This document shows, piece after piece, positions 1 to 11,504 of a stretch of DNA of 64,000 nucleotides. Below the pieces are notes generated by a model. The model was not told where the DNA came from and did no database searches. It saw only the letters and a program-made list of their open reading frames with translations. A program made the position numbers and the translations under genes. This stretch comes from Streptomyces caniferus (GTDB lineage: Bacteria > Actinomycetota > Actinomycetes > Streptomycetales > Streptomycetaceae). The stretch's first letter is position 1; each line of letters begins with the position of its first letter. The stretch lies in assembly GCF_009811555.1 (NCBI RefSeq), contig NZ_BLIN01000002.1:1497070-1561069 (forward strand). Direction: 5' to 3'.

Positions 1-1235
1 ACCTCCTCGGGCTGGCCTGCCTGGAGCACGCCACCGAGCTCGATCCGCGGGTGCGCGCCGAGGTGCACGAGCGGGCCGGGGCGATCCTGCCGCCCCGCAA
101 CCGCGAGGAGGCGAGTCTGCTCGCAGAGGTGGGGCCGCTTGTCCTGGAGCTGCTGCCCGGCCCGGACGACGGGCTGGAGACCGACGAGGCCGCGGAGGTG
201 GTGGCCACCGCCTCGCTGCTCGCCTCGGACGCCGGGCTGGAGGTCCTCAAGCGTTTCCGCCACAGCCCCTCACACGAGCACCAACTCGCCATGGCCTGGC
301 CACTGTTCGATACCGAGCGGTACGCGCAGGAGGTGCTCCGGCACCTCTCGGACAAAGCGACGTTCCCCGTGGGCAGCCCCGAGGACATGCGCGTACTGCG
401 GCGGACCGGTGACCGGCCCCAGATCAGCGCCAACGGCCCGCTCACCGCCCAGGAGCTGCTGGCGGGGCTGCCCACCGAGCAGATCACCCACCTGACACTG
501 ACCGACAACGACGAGATCGGCAGCCTGGACTTCCTCACGGAGTTCCCCGCCCTGCACTCCCTGACGCTGGTGGACTGCCCCGGGATCGGCAGCCTCGCGC
601 CACTCGCCGGAACGCCGTTGGCCATGCTGTCGGTCACGGCACGGGACCGCGCCGGGGTGCGCTGCCCGGACGGACTGCACCTGATGGAGCACCTCCGCCA
701 CCTGAACCTCTGGGTCCCCCTCCCGCCGGAGGGCCTGCGGGCGCTGCCGACGCAGGCCCCACTGGCGACACTGATCCTCGAGCACCCGATCGAGGCCGGG
801 TTCTCCGCGCTGCGCCACTGGTCACAGCTCAGGGTCCTGCAACTGCGGAGCCTGTCCGGAGCGTTCACCGACGACGCCTGGGACGCGCTGGCGCACCTGC
901 CCGGCCTGGAGGAGTTCGCGTTCGGCCTGACGGCCGGGGAGACCCTGCGGATCCCGACGGGTCTCCGGCTGCCGCAGGTGACGACGCTGAGTGCCATCAA
1001 CGCCGCGCGCGGCCCGCTCGCCGACCTGAGCCGTTCCGTACACGCCGCCCTTCCGGCGTTCCCCGCCCTCCGCAGACTCCAGCTCTACGGCCTCTTCGCC
1101 GGCACCGTCGCGCTGCCGCCGCTGTCCGGTCTGCCCCATCTCCAGAAGGTCTTCCTCTCCTACCTCCGCCCGGAGCCCGCCCCCGACCTTCCTCCCCACG
1201 TCGAACTCACCCTCTTCCCCCGCCCCCGCGCCTAG
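1..1235 (+). CDS. Bacterial NACHT-type NLR-like protein, C-terminal part (partial at window start)
   Basis: Only the 3' part is present; the frame is open from base 3 to the stop and encodes about 410 residues. The first 130 or so residues align by eye with the region after the NACHT module of the next gene (both contain [10 protein letters not shown], and a D-T-[ED]-R-Y-A segment about 90 residues later). The remainder is a chain of leucine-rich segments such as LTHLTLTDND and ALHSLTLVDC, which looks like an LRR sensor domain of roughly 250 residues. The ATPase core and N-terminal effector lie outside the window. By family, NACHT plus LRR suggests a phage-sensing defence protein, but no activity can be read here. 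The gene lies 57 bp upstream of its paralogue on the same strand. Confidence 0.8.
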   Translation, partial: LLGLACLEHATELDPRVRAEVHERAGAILPPRNREEASLLAEVGPLVLELLPGPDDGLETDEAAEVVATASLLASDAGLEVLKRFRHSPSHEHQLAMAWPLFDTERYAQEVLRHLSDKATFPVGSPEDMRVLRRTGDRPQISANGPLTAQELLAGLPTEQITHLTLTDNDEIGSLDFLTEFPALHSLTLVDCPGIGSLAPLAGTPLAMLSVTARDRAGVRCPDGLHLMEHLRHLNLWVPLPPEGLRALPTQAPLATLILEHPIEAGFSALRHWSQLRVLQLRSLSGAFTDDAWDALAHLPGLEEFAFGLTAGETLRIPTGLRLPQVTTLSAINAARGPLADLSRSVHAALPAFPALRRLQLYGLFAGTVALPPLSGLPHLQKVFLSYLRPEPAPDLPPHVELTLFPRPRA

Positions 1236-1292
1236 GCTGGCCCGGGAGAAGCCCTCAACACCGTTGTTCCGCACCGCAGTTACGGGGAGCCC

Positions 1293-4001
1293 ATGGATCC
1301 CACGAGCATCGTCGCCCGCCTCACCCCGCATGTCGTCGATCCGCTGATCCGCAGGCTCTTCGTCGCCGACGGCCCGGCCGCCGGACCCGCCGACCGGGCC
1401 GTCCGCATCTCGCGGCTGGTCTCGTTCACCGGCGAGAAGCCGGACCTGACCGAAGAAGAGCTGCACGGCCTCGCCGCGGCGCTCGTGGAGCGGGGGTGGG
1501 GTGCCGCGCCGGGCGTCGGGAAGCCGGCCGTCACCGCCGCGCTGGTCCGCTCGCTGCGGGCGCTCGCCGACCTCGGCATGGACGACGTGGACGCCGCCCG
1601 CCTGCTGCCGGCCGAGTTCGCACGCCGGCTCTGTGCGGCCGTGCCGGGGGTCACCCGGCACCTGACCGCGAACGAGGCCCGGCTGCACGGCCTGCTGCTG
1701 GACGTCGCGGCGCGGCACATCCTGTACTTCTTCACCCGACGGTCGGCCTACGTCGCCGCGACTCTCGTCGAGGAGACCCGCACCCTCGCCGAGCTGCTCC
1801 ACGGGCCGGACGCCGCCGCCCCGTTACCGGCGCCCCGGACGGCCGAGGCCAAAGCCGTACGGGACCACGCCGCACCGGGCCCCGCCGCGCCGGGCCCCGC
1901 CGCGCCGGATTCCGCCGCGGCCGACACCACCGCCGCGCACCCCGCCGACCCCGCGTCCCCCGCCTGCGGCACCACCGCCCAGGACACCGCCTTCGAGGCC
2001 CGCTACGCCGACCGCACCGCCGCCCTCCACAACCACCTCACGATCTTCGGCATCGACCTCGCGCACTCCCCCGACAGCTGGCCGCTCGACGCCGCCTATC
2101 TGGGGCTGGAGTGCGAACCCGGCCCGCAGGACGCCGACGCAGCGGGGCCGGACGAGCCCCCGCTGCCCGCCGAGCAGGCGCTGTCGGGCCGCGGCCAGGT
2201 GCTGGTCCGCGGGGTGGCCGGGTCGGGCAAGACGACCCTGCTGCAATGGCTGGCGGTCGCCACCGCCCGCGACGAGCTGCCCGAGGCGCTGGCGGGGCTG
2301 CGCGGCCGGGTGCCGTTCCTGCTGCCCGTACGCCGCTTCGCCCGGGAGGGGCTGCCCTCGCCCGCCACCTTCCTGCACGCCGTCGGCTACCAGGAGGCCG
2401 GGGCGGCCCCGGACGGCTGGACGGAGCGGGTGCTCGGCGCGGGCCGCGCGCTGCTGTTGATCGACGGGATCGACGAGGCGCCCGAGAGCGACCGCGAGCA
2501 GGTGCGCCGCAAGCTCGGGGAGTGGACCCTGCGCTACCCCGGCAACGTCTGGATCATCACCTCCCGGCCGTCGGCGGTGCCCGGGAACTGGCTCGCGGAC
2601 GACGGATTCGGCGAGGTGTCGCTGGCCCCGATGAACCGCGAGGACGTCGCCGCGTTCATCCAGCGCTGGCACCGTGCCGCGGCCCAGCAGAGCCCGGCCG
2701 ACCTCGACCGGCTCGGCCATTACGAGCGGACCCTCCTCAACGCCGTGCGGATCACCCGCGACCTGGGGCGGCTGGCGACCAATCCGCTGATGTGCGGGCT
2801 GCTGTGCGCGCTGCACCGCGACCGCCGGGGATATCTGCCCAACGGCCGCAAGGAGCTCTACGACGCGGCGCTGTCGATGCTGCTGGAGCGCCGGGACCGG
2901 GAGCGGGCCATGGCGGCCACCGACGGCGTCGAGCTGACCCGGCAGCCCAAGATCCAGCTGCTGCAGAAGCTCGCGCACTGGATGCTGGTCAACGGCCGCT
3001 CGGAGATGGACCGGGCGACCGCGGTCGGCACCCTCGCCCGGCATCTGCCCGCGATCCCGGACGCGGCCCGCCAGGGCGGCCCCGAGGACGTTTTCCGGCA
3101 TCTGCTCAACCGCACCGGGCTGCTGCGCGAGCCGACCCCCGGCACCGTCGACTTCGTGCACCGCACGTTCCAGGACTACCTCGCCGCCCGCGCGACGGTG
3201 CAGCAGCACGATTTCCGGCTACTGCTCGACCATGCCCACCACGCCGACTGGGAGGACGTCATCCGGATGGCCGTGGCCCTGGCCCGGCCCGATGAGTGCG
3301 CGGCCCTCCTGGACGGGCTGCTTGCCCCGCATCCGGGGGTACGGGCCGCCGAGGCCCGGCACCGCAAGCTGCTCGCGGCGGCCTGTCTGGAGCACGCCAC
3401 GGAGCTGGATCCGGCGGTCCGGACGCGGGTGCGGCGCTTCACCCGCGACATGGTGCGGCCCACCACCCCGTCCGCGGCCCGCGCCCTGGGCTGGATAGGG
3501 CCGATCGTGCTGGAGATGCTGCCCGACCCCACGCATGTCTCCGACCGGGAGGCCCAGCTCCTCGCGATCACCGCCACCTCGATCGCCGACGACATGGCGA
3601 TCGACTATCTGACGGGCCTGCGCGACCGGGCGCATCACGAGGTGCGGGCCCAGCTCGCCGGGGCCTGGCGGCACCATGACACCGACCGCTACGCCCGCGA
3701 GATCATCGCCCATCTCGAACCGGCCGAACTGTATTTTCCGGTCTCCGACCTGGCGGAGCTGCATACGCTGCGCCGGCTGGGCGGGCGACCGCAGCTGCGG
3801 ATCGCCGGGCCTTTCACTCCCGACCAGCTGATCGAGGGCATCCGTCCGGCCGAGGGGCTGACCCGGTTGTGGCTCGCTTACGACCTCGGGGTTTCCATGG
3901 AGTGGCTGTCCGCCTTTCCGAATCTGGACACGCTGCGCGTCGGCCGTCGTATTCCGCCGGTGCGGGGTGTTCCGGAAGGAATGAGCGTCGTGCAGATGTA
4001 G
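1293..4001 (+). CDS. Bacterial NACHT domain NTPase (NLR-like), 902 aa, with very short LRR tail
   Basis: ATG preceded by GGGGAG at 1284-1289. The N-terminal ~140 residues are helical and resemble the NACHT N-terminal helical (NNH) domains; residues about 175-240 are an Ala/Pro/Asp-rich linker. The NACHT core has Walker [10 protein letters not shown] (about residue 307), Walker [13 protein letters not shown] (about 387), a sensor-like WIITSRPS, and the [10 protein letters not shown] signature near residue 630. The protein ends after barely one leucine-rich segment ([11 protein letters not shown]), whereas the upstream copy continues about 200 residues further. Either it is a naturally sensor-less paralogue or its 3' end was lost. 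The homologous tandem arrangement suggests duplication. Family role: STAND ATPases, several of which defend against phage; the effector activity is unknown. Confidence 0.85.
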   Translation: MDPTSIVARLTPHVVDPLIRRLFVADGPAAGPADRAVRISRLVSFTGEKPDLTEEELHGLAAALVERGWGAAPGVGKPAVTAALVRSLRALADLGMDDVDAARLLPAEFARRLCAAVPGVTRHLTANEARLHGLLLDVAARHILYFFTRRSAYVAATLVEETRTLAELLHGPDAAAPLPAPRTAEAKAVRDHAAPGPAAPGPAAPDSAAADTTAAHPADPASPACGTTAQDTAFEARYADRTAALHNHLTIFGIDLAHSPDSWPLDAAYLGLECEPGPQDADAAGPDEPPLPAEQALSGRGQVLVRGVAGSGKTTLLQWLAVATARDELPEALAGLRGRVPFLLPVRRFAREGLPSPATFLHAVGYQEAGAAPDGWTERVLGAGRALLLIDGIDEAPESDREQVRRKLGEWTLRYPGNVWIITSRPSAVPGNWLADDGFGEVSLAPMNREDVAAFIQRWHRAAAQQSPADLDRLGHYERTLLNAVRITRDLGRLATNPLMCGLLCALHRDRRGYLPNGRKELYDAALSMLLERRDRERAMAATDGVELTRQPKIQLLQKLAHWMLVNGRSEMDRATAVGTLARHLPAIPDAARQGGPEDVFRHLLNRTGLLREPTPGTVDFVHRTFQDYLAARATVQQHDFRLLLDHAHHADWEDVIRMAVALARPDECAALLDGLLAPHPGVRAAEARHRKLLAAACLEHATELDPAVRTRVRRFTRDMVRPTTPSAARALGWIGPIVLEMLPDPTHVSDREAQLLAITATSIADDMAIDYLTGLRDRAHHEVRAQLAGAWRHHDTDRYAREIIAHLEPAELYFPVSDLAELHTLRRLGGRPQLRIAGPFTPDQLIEGIRPAEGLTRLWLAYDLGVSMEWLSAFPNLDTLRVGRRIPPVRGVPEGMSVVQM

Positions 4002-4074
4002 CGGGCGGGCATCGTCAGCGTTGTCCAGAAACGGCCGAAAATGACCTAGCAATTACGGAGCTGAATTCCTTCGT

Positions 4075-4131
4075 CGCATACAGAACTGCCCCGGAACCGT
4101 GAGAAACGATTCCGGGGCAGTGCCGTATGCG
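4075..4131. terminator. Bidirectional terminator between NACHT gene and clpC
   Basis: A perfect 12-bp stem (ACTGCCCCGGAA at 4085-4096 with its complement at 4110-4121, 13-nt loop), flanked by a second pair of 7-nt arms (CGCATAC 4075-4081 and GTATGCG 4125-4131). It lies between two convergent genes, so it can stop transcription from both sides. Confidence 0.8.
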
Positions 4132-4149
4132 CGATATACGCGGTGCCGC

Positions 4150-6675
<2,526 letters not shown>

Positions 6676-7174
6676 CGTTAATCGCTCCTCAGAGCGGTCA
6701 GGCAGTTAGGGGTCGGTCCCCTCCCTGTCCTTCCGCATGCTAGTCCCGCGGGGCGGGACAGCTCATTCCAACTGCCGACACCCGTCCGGATCACCCCCGC
6801 TCCGGCGGGGAAATTTACTGCCGAACAGCTGACATCTGCTCCAACTCGATGGTGCGAGACGATGTTCCCGCAGGCCAGGCATATACGCCCTCTGCCACTA
6901 CGCCCGTGGCGAACGCGCCCTGTACCGACACGCCGTCCGCCGCCGGCCCTCAGCCGGGGAGAGGCGCCTCGGGCGCCGGTCACACCGTCTCTTCCCACTG
7001 AGACTGTCTTACCCGCAGGCACTGACACTCCATGCGGCGCAGAGCCCTTCCATCCGCTACGGGCGAACACCCGCACACCACCGGACGCCCCTCGCGCCCC
7101 CCTTGTGCGGGCACGGTGCGTATCAGCGTCTCCACTCAGCGTAACTTCCCGGGTTTCCGGCAGTTGCACGGGGC
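6676..7174. other. Intergenic region upstream of clpC
   Basis: About 500 bp between the divergent clpC and SCO3374-like genes. It must hold the clpC promoter. A palindrome (GTCCCGC-GGG-GCGGGAC, 6743-6759) lies 68-84 bp before the clpC start. I could not identify a convincing ClgR or HspR site by eye. Open frames here have no ribosome binding site or recognisable product. Confidence 0.5.
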
Positions 7175-7882
7175 ATGGCCCGCGTACTTCCGCGCCCCCG
7201 CGGTCCCCTCGTCCCCCGCAGCCCCCTCACCCCTCCCGGCGTGCTTCGCCGCCGGTACGAGGAGGAGCTGGGCTGGCCGACCACCGCAACGGGGCCGGTG
7301 GAGCTGCTGACGGGGTCGCGCTTCGATGTCCTGGAGATGCCGGCCGATGCGGGGGGTGCCGTAATACGGCGACTGCCGCGCACCGGCCCCGTGGCGCTCC
7401 TTCGGGCCGGATGCGACGGGAAACACCCGGGTGATCGGCCGAAATTGCTCATGCTCATCGCGGCCGGTGGCGCGGAAGAAGTTCCGGGAATCCTGGAATG
7501 GCTGGAGTGGGGCGCACTCGCGGCGGATCTCACGACGCGTGGGACCGGAGACCGGATGCCCGCCCCGGCGTTCCCGGGGGGCACGGCACTCTCAAACGGA
7601 TTCGGCTCGCGGGAGGCCGCGGGATGGGTGCGGCCTCCCCGGCCCGGGTACGAGGCGGAGAATTCCCTGCCCACCACGGGGTTCGGGACAGGAATCGGGG
7701 ACGTTGGGGGCGCCCCCGACCTCGTACGGCTCGTGAGCGCGGCAGCGACGGAGTGCCACCGTGCCCGGTTGCGGCGTGCTCGTAATGCCCAATCGGACCG
7801 CGCGTACGGCGATCAGCCGTTGGCCTTCTCGAATGCCTCACGAATGTCGGCGGGGACGCGGCCACGGTCATTGACGTTGTAG
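7175..7882 (+). CDS. Conserved Streptomyces protein (SCO3374-like)
   Basis: 235 residues, function unknown. The conserved core includes RRRYEEELGWPT near the N-terminus, RFDVLEMPADAG, an ILEWLEWG motif and a WVRPPRPG motif. The N-terminal motif resembles the start of bifunctional primase/polymerase-type proteins in actinobacteria, but no catalytic residues are recognisable. As I recall, the same gene sits between clpC and lsr2 in S. coelicolor, which supports it as real. The last 24 codons run into the 3' end of lsr2 on the other strand, a convergent overlap of 70 bp; the tail after the RLRRAR segment is probably unconserved. The ATG has only a weak ribosome site (ACGGGG). Confidence 0.7.
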   Translation: MARVLPRPRGPLVPRSPLTPPGVLRRRYEEELGWPTTATGPVELLTGSRFDVLEMPADAGGAVIRRLPRTGPVALLRAGCDGKHPGDRPKLLMLIAAGGAEEVPGILEWLEWGALAADLTTRGTGDRMPAPAFPGGTALSNGFGSREAAGWVRPPRPGYEAENSLPTTGFGTGIGDVGGAPDLVRLVSAAATECHRARLRRARNAQSDRAYGDQPLAFSNASRMSAGTRPRSLTL

Positions 7883-8151
7883 CCGTTCTCCTTCGCCCAG
7901 GCGCGGATCTTCGCGGTGTCCTGGCTGCCGCCGGAAGCCGCAGCACGCGACTTGCCACGGCCCGAAGAAGCGCGGCCACCGGTGCGGCGACCCGCCTTCA
8001 CGAAGTCGGCAAGCGAGTCGCGCAGCTTCTGCGCGTTGCCCTCGGAGAGGTCGATCTCGTAGGACTTGCCGTCGAGAGCGAACGTCACCGTCTCGTCCGC
8101 CTCGCCACCGTTGAGGTCGTCGACAAGAAGAACCTGAACCTTCTGTGCCAC
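7813..8151 (-). CDS. lsr2: Lsr2-type nucleoid-associated protein (xenogeneic silencer)
   Basis: 112 residues from a GTG start; the upstream AAAGGGA fits this start, and the resulting MAQKVQVLLVDD N-terminus is the family start, so an upstream ATG (8304 region) is rejected. The N-terminal half is the oligomerisation domain (VTFALDGKSYEIDL), followed by a basic Gly/Arg linker and a C-terminal DNA-binding domain with the AT-hook-like RGR in VNDRGRVPADI. Lsr2 bridges DNA and represses AT-rich acquired genes, including specialised-metabolism clusters in Streptomyces. Its 3' end overlaps the convergent neighbour. Confidence 0.95.
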   Translation of the reverse strand: MAQKVQVLLVDDLNGGEADETVTFALDGKSYEIDLSEGNAQKLRDSLADFVKAGRRTGGRASSGRGKSRAAASGGSQDTAKIRAWAKENGYNVNDRGRVPADIREAFEKANG

Positions 8152-8307
8152 CGGTTTCCCTTTCATCGAATGCGGATTACGACGGAAAGCAAACCGCTTT
8201 TCCGGGAAAAACACAAACCCTTGGGTAGGGTTCACTTGCCCGCAGACCGGGGAACGCATGCTTCCGTAGCCATGAGATAGGGGAGCGATTCGGACATAGA
8301 ACACTCA

Positions 8308-8826
8308 TCACAGGTGCAGAAGCATCCGGCTGTTACCCAGGGTGTTGGGCTTCACTCGTTCGAGGCCCAGGAACTCCGCAACGCCCTCGTCATAGGAACG
8401 CAGCAGCTCACTGTAGACATCACCGTCTACCGGAGCTTCGCCGATCTCTACGAAGCCGTGCTTGGTGAAGAAGTCGACTTCGAAGGTGAGACAGAAAATG
8501 CGCCGCACTCCGAGCCAGCTGGCAGTGCGCAGCAGCTTGTCCAGGACTTGGTGGCCGACACCCGATCCCTTCAGGCGCGGATCCACGGCCAGGGTGCGGA
8601 CCTCGGCGAGGTCTTCCCACATGACGTGGAGTGCTCCACAGCCGACGACCTCGGCATCTTCGTCCCGCTCGGCCACCCAGAACTCCTGGATGTCCTCGTA
8701 AAGCGTGACGGTGGCTTTGTCGAGCAGGATCCCGTCCCGTGAGTAGGAGTCGATGAGGCGGCGTACGGCCGGCACATCGGCGGTCCTGGCACGGCGGACG
8801 GTGAGGCCTTTTGAATGCGGAGGCAT
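8308..8826 (-). CDS. Amino-acid N-acetyltransferase (GNAT, N-acetylglutamate synthase type)
   Basis: 172 residues. The GNAT acetyl-CoA site is visible as VDPRLKGSGVGHQVLDKLL near residues 84-102, followed by the β-strand RRIFCLTFEVDFFTKHGF typical of the short actinobacterial N-acetylglutamate synthases (Rv2747 type). It would acetylate glutamate or glutamine for arginine biosynthesis. It starts 9 bp after the BlaI-type regulator stop, so the two are probably one operon. The arg operon itself is not in the window. Confidence 0.85.
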   Translation of the reverse strand: MPPHSKGLTVRRARTADVPAVRRLIDSYSRDGILLDKATVTLYEDIQEFWVAERDEDAEVVGCGALHVMWEDLAEVRTLAVDPRLKGSGVGHQVLDKLLRTASWLGVRRIFCLTFEVDFFTKHGFVEIGEAPVDGDVYSELLRSYDEGVAEFLGLERVKPNTLGNSRMLLHL

Positions 8827-8835
8827 GCGGGGACG

Positions 8836-9351
8836 CTATCGCCCGTTGCCGGTGGCACTCGCCCCGGGTTCGTCCCCTTCGGCCGGTCCGGGTTCCCCGG
8901 CGCCTTCCGGTGCCGCTTGCGGTTCGCCTTCTTGCGCGGGCGCGGCCTCTTCGGGCCGGGGTGCCTGTTGTTCCGCGTCTTCCGCGGGGTCGTCGACTTG
9001 CACCATCCGTACGGCGTCGCGCAGGGCGTGCCGCTGTTCCGGCGACATCATGCCGAAGAAGGCCACAAGGGCGGCCGCGGGGTTGTCACTGGCGGACCAT
9101 GCTTCGTTCATCAGTGCGGCGGCGTAGGCGGCGCGGGTGGAGACGGCCTCATATCGATAGGCGCGGCCTTCTGCTTCGCGGCGCACCCAGCCCTTCTGAT
9201 GCAGGTTGTCCAATACGGTCATGACCGTGGTGTAGGCGATCGACCGTTCCTTCTGCAGATCTTCCAGGACTTCTCGAACGGTGACCGGGCGGTTCCACTC
9301 CCAGACCCGCGTCATGACCGCGTCTTCCAGATCACCCAAGCGTCTCGGCAC
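8836..9351 (-). CDS. BlaI/MecI/CopY family transcriptional repressor
   Basis: 171 residues. The winged-helix domain at residues 1-80 is typical (LGDLEDAVMTRVWEWNRPVTVREVLEDL, then YTTVMTVLDNLHQKGWV), followed by a dimerisation segment and a long acidic, Pro/Glu/Ala-rich tail from about residue 118 that is likely disordered. No BlaR-type sensor protease gene lies next to it. The regulatory target may be the downstream acetyltransferase or a distant gene. Confidence 0.88.
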   Translation of the reverse strand: MPRRLGDLEDAVMTRVWEWNRPVTVREVLEDLQKERSIAYTTVMTVLDNLHQKGWVRREAEGRAYRYEAVSTRAAYAAALMNEAWSASDNPAAALVAFFGMMSPEQRHALRDAVRMVQVDDPAEDAEQQAPRPEEAAPAQEGEPQAAPEGAGEPGPAEGDEPGASATGNGR

Positions 9352-9418
9352 ACAAGAACAATAGTGGGAGATGTCGCGATTGCCCGTTGATCTCGTTGCG
9401 TTTGGGCCGGAAAAAGGA

Positions 9419-9454
9419 GGTACGGCCCGGGGACACTCCCTCCCGGGCCGTACC
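9419..9454 (-). terminator. Rho-independent terminator of the 59-aa membrane protein gene
   Basis: Perfect 13-bp stem (GGTACGGCCCGGG at 9419-9431 with its complement at 9442-9454) and a 10-nt loop. On the minus strand the hairpin is followed by a run containing TTTTT, which fits termination of the gene ending at 9489. Confidence 0.8.
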
Positions 9455-9488
9455 GTGCGCGCGGGCCGCCGGACGGGCGGCGGGCGGC

Positions 9489-9668
9489 TCAGGCGCCGTG
9501 CGCCGTGGGCTCCTGGCCGGCGGATTCGGCGCGGGAGAGCGCGGCGTCCACCGCGGCGTCCTCCTTGGCCTTGTTCGCCCCGCCCTGGCTCTTGACGATC
9601 GTCACGATCAGAGCGGTGAAGGCCACGGCCATCACTACGGGCGGGAGCAGCGCTGCGACGTAATCCAT
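9489..9668 (-). CDS. Small single-pass membrane protein, 59 aa
   Basis: Short gene found by its strong ribosome site (AAAGGAGG at 9678-9685, 9 bp before the ATG) and the terminator just downstream. The product starts MDYVAALLPPVVMAVAFTAL, one hydrophobic segment at about residues 4-26, followed by a charged Ala/Lys/Glu tail (KAKEDAAVDAALSRAESAG). Function unknown; the topology suggests a short membrane anchor with a cytoplasmic tail. Confidence 0.75.
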   Translation of the reverse strand: MDYVAALLPPVVMAVAFTALIVTIVKSQGGANKAKEDAAVDAALSRAESAGQEPTAHGA

Positions 9669-9714
9669 GGCTTTCGGCCTCCTTTGGGGCGTGAGATTCC
9701 AGAGTACGCAGCGC

Positions 9715-10359
9715 TCAGGCGGTGCGGCTCTCGGGGGGCGGGGCGGGCCTGCGGCGGGGCGGGAACACCTCGCCCGGCGTGGGGATCGGCCGGTCCGGCC
9801 GCGGCGTCTTGGGGGGTGACGGCGCGGGCTCCGGCTTGCGCTCCGGCTTGGGCTTCCGCTCGGGCTCCGGTTCCCGCCCGTCGCGGGTGGCCGAGCGGCC
9901 GCCCGGCAGCGCGCGAAGCCGGGTCCGTACGGATTGTTCGGCCAGCTGCTCGCAGTGCCGCAGCAGGGCGCTGCGGCGAGCGCGCTCGGTCCGGCCGGCG
10001 GGCCGCGCGGTCAGGGAGCGCAGGGCGGCGAGGTCGTCGGGGCCGGGGACATGGCCGGCCGCCAGCGCCTCGGCCAGCTGCGCGAGGTAGCCGACGGCGG
10101 AGCCGGGCAGGGCTTCGCGGTATCGGGCGAGGTCGGCGAGCAGGAAGGCACGCAGCCGGCCGCCTTCGCGGACCGCCTCGTCGACCGCCTCGGCCAGCCG
10201 GAGATATTCCTGGATGTCCTGCGACCACTCGGGCCCGAGGGCGCCGAGCGGGGCGGGGTGGGACGTCGTCTGCAGGGCATGGGCGAGGGCGCGACGGAGC
10301 ACACGCAACTCATCGGCGCTGAACGCCATGCCGCCGCGGGTTCCGTTTGGCATTGGCAT
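9715..10359 (-). CDS. Conserved hypothetical protein with Pro/Lys-rich tail
   Basis: 214 residues (or 204 if the internal ATG giving MAFSADELRVL is used). The N-terminal two thirds are Leu/Ala-rich helices (RVLRRALAHALQTT, DIQEYLRLAEAVDEAV), with no catalytic signature seen. From about residue 155 the protein is a disordered stretch with a repeating E-P-E-R-K-P pattern, then a Pro-rich end. It lies 46 bp upstream of the small membrane protein on the same strand. Function not recognised. Confidence 0.65.
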   Translation of the reverse strand: MPMPNGTRGGMAFSADELRVLRRALAHALQTTSHPAPLGALGPEWSQDIQEYLRLAEAVDEAVREGGRLRAFLLADLARYREALPGSAVGYLAQLAEALAAGHVPGPDDLAALRSLTARPAGRTERARRSALLRHCEQLAEQSVRTRLRALPGGRSATRDGREPEPERKPKPERKPEPAPSPPKTPRPDRPIPTPGEVFPPRRRPAPPPESRTA

Positions 10360-10597
10360 GTGGCGACTTTACGACCGTTTTCGACAAAAGCCGCTTAATT
10401 CGTGAACGGTGGCGCGGCAGCGAGCCGCACCACCGGACGCCCGGCGCCGGGAAAGGCCGCACGGGCCGGGCGGTGTCCCGCGACGGCCCGGCGGCTGCTT
10501 CGCCGCGGCCGGCCGGGAGCCCCGCCCCACGACGGGCGATGCCCCCGCGCCCCACGACCGGGGGAAACCGGTCCCCACGGCTGGGAGGAACCCGTCC

Positions 10598-11395
10598 CTA
10601 CGACCGGGCGATGTTCCGCTCGTAGACCAGCCGCAGCCCGATGAGGGTGAGCCACGGCTCGTGCGAGTCGATCACCGAGGACTCGCCGAGCACCATCGGC
10701 GCCAGCCCGCCGGTGGCGATCACGGTCACCTCGTCCGGGTCCTCGGCCAGCTCGCGCGCCATCCGCGTCACCACGCCGTCGACCTGGCCCGTGAAGCCGT
10801 AGAGGATGCCGGACTGCATGGCCTCCACGGTGTTCTTGCCGATGACGCTGCGCGGCCGGGCCAGTTCGATCTTGCGGAGCTGGGCGCCCTTGACGCCCAG
10901 CGCGTCCACGGAGATCTCGATGCCCGGCGCGATCACGCCGCCGACGTACTCGCCGCGCGCGCTGACCGCGTCGAAGGTGGTGGCCGTGCCGAAGTCGACG
11001 ACCACCGCGGGCCCGCCGTAGAGCTCGACGGCCGCCAGGGCGTTGATGATCCGGTCGGCGCCGACCTCCTTCGGGTTGTCCATCAGGATCGGCACGCCCG
11101 TCTTGACGCCCGGCTCCACCAGGACCGCGGGCACGTCGCCGTAGTAGCGGCGGGTCACCTCCCGCAGCTCGTGCAGGACGGAGGGGACCGTGGAGCAGAT
11201 GGAGATGCCCTCGATGCCGTCGCCCAGGTCGTCGCCGAGCAGCGGGTGCATGCCCATCAGGCCCTGGAGGAGGACCGCGAGCTCGTCGGCGGTGCGCCGG
11301 GCGTCGGTGGAGATCCGCCAGTGCTCGACGATCTCCTCGCCGTCGAAGAGGCCGAGCACGGTGTGGGTGTTTCCCACGTCGATGGTCAGCAGCAT
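10598..11395 (-). CDS. coaX: Type III pantothenate kinase
   Basis: 265 residues from ATG at 11395; GGAGG sits 11 nt before it, while a GTG three codons earlier would be only 2 nt from the same site. ASKHA-fold motifs are clear: MLLTIDVGNTHTV (phosphate 1), GADRIINALAA, VVVDFGTATTFDAV (catalytic region), and TGGLAP (adenosine). It phosphorylates pantothenate, the first CoA step, without feedback by CoA in this family. It is the last gene of the pan-nad-coa block, 109 bp after nadC. Confidence 0.96.
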   Translation of the reverse strand: MLLTIDVGNTHTVLGLFDGEEIVEHWRISTDARRTADELAVLLQGLMGMHPLLGDDLGDGIEGISICSTVPSVLHELREVTRRYYGDVPAVLVEPGVKTGVPILMDNPKEVGADRIINALAAVELYGGPAVVVDFGTATTFDAVSARGEYVGGVIAPGIEISVDALGVKGAQLRKIELARPRSVIGKNTVEAMQSGILYGFTGQVDGVVTRMARELAEDPDEVTVIATGGLAPMVLGESSVIDSHEPWLTLIGLRLVYERNIARS

Positions 11396-11504
11396 GCTCC
11401 GCACCGCCTCCGGGTCACGTCACGCACGGCGGTCCCGCCTGGGGTGGCGGGCGGGGCGACGGGTGGGCGGGTGTTCCCTGCGTCGATGGTCGGCAGCATG
11501 GCGG

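Noticed and set aside
6862..7434. Plus-strand frame between clpC and lsr2 (190 codons)
   Set aside because: Pro/Arg-rich, no ribosome site, overlaps the better-supported SCO3374-like gene.
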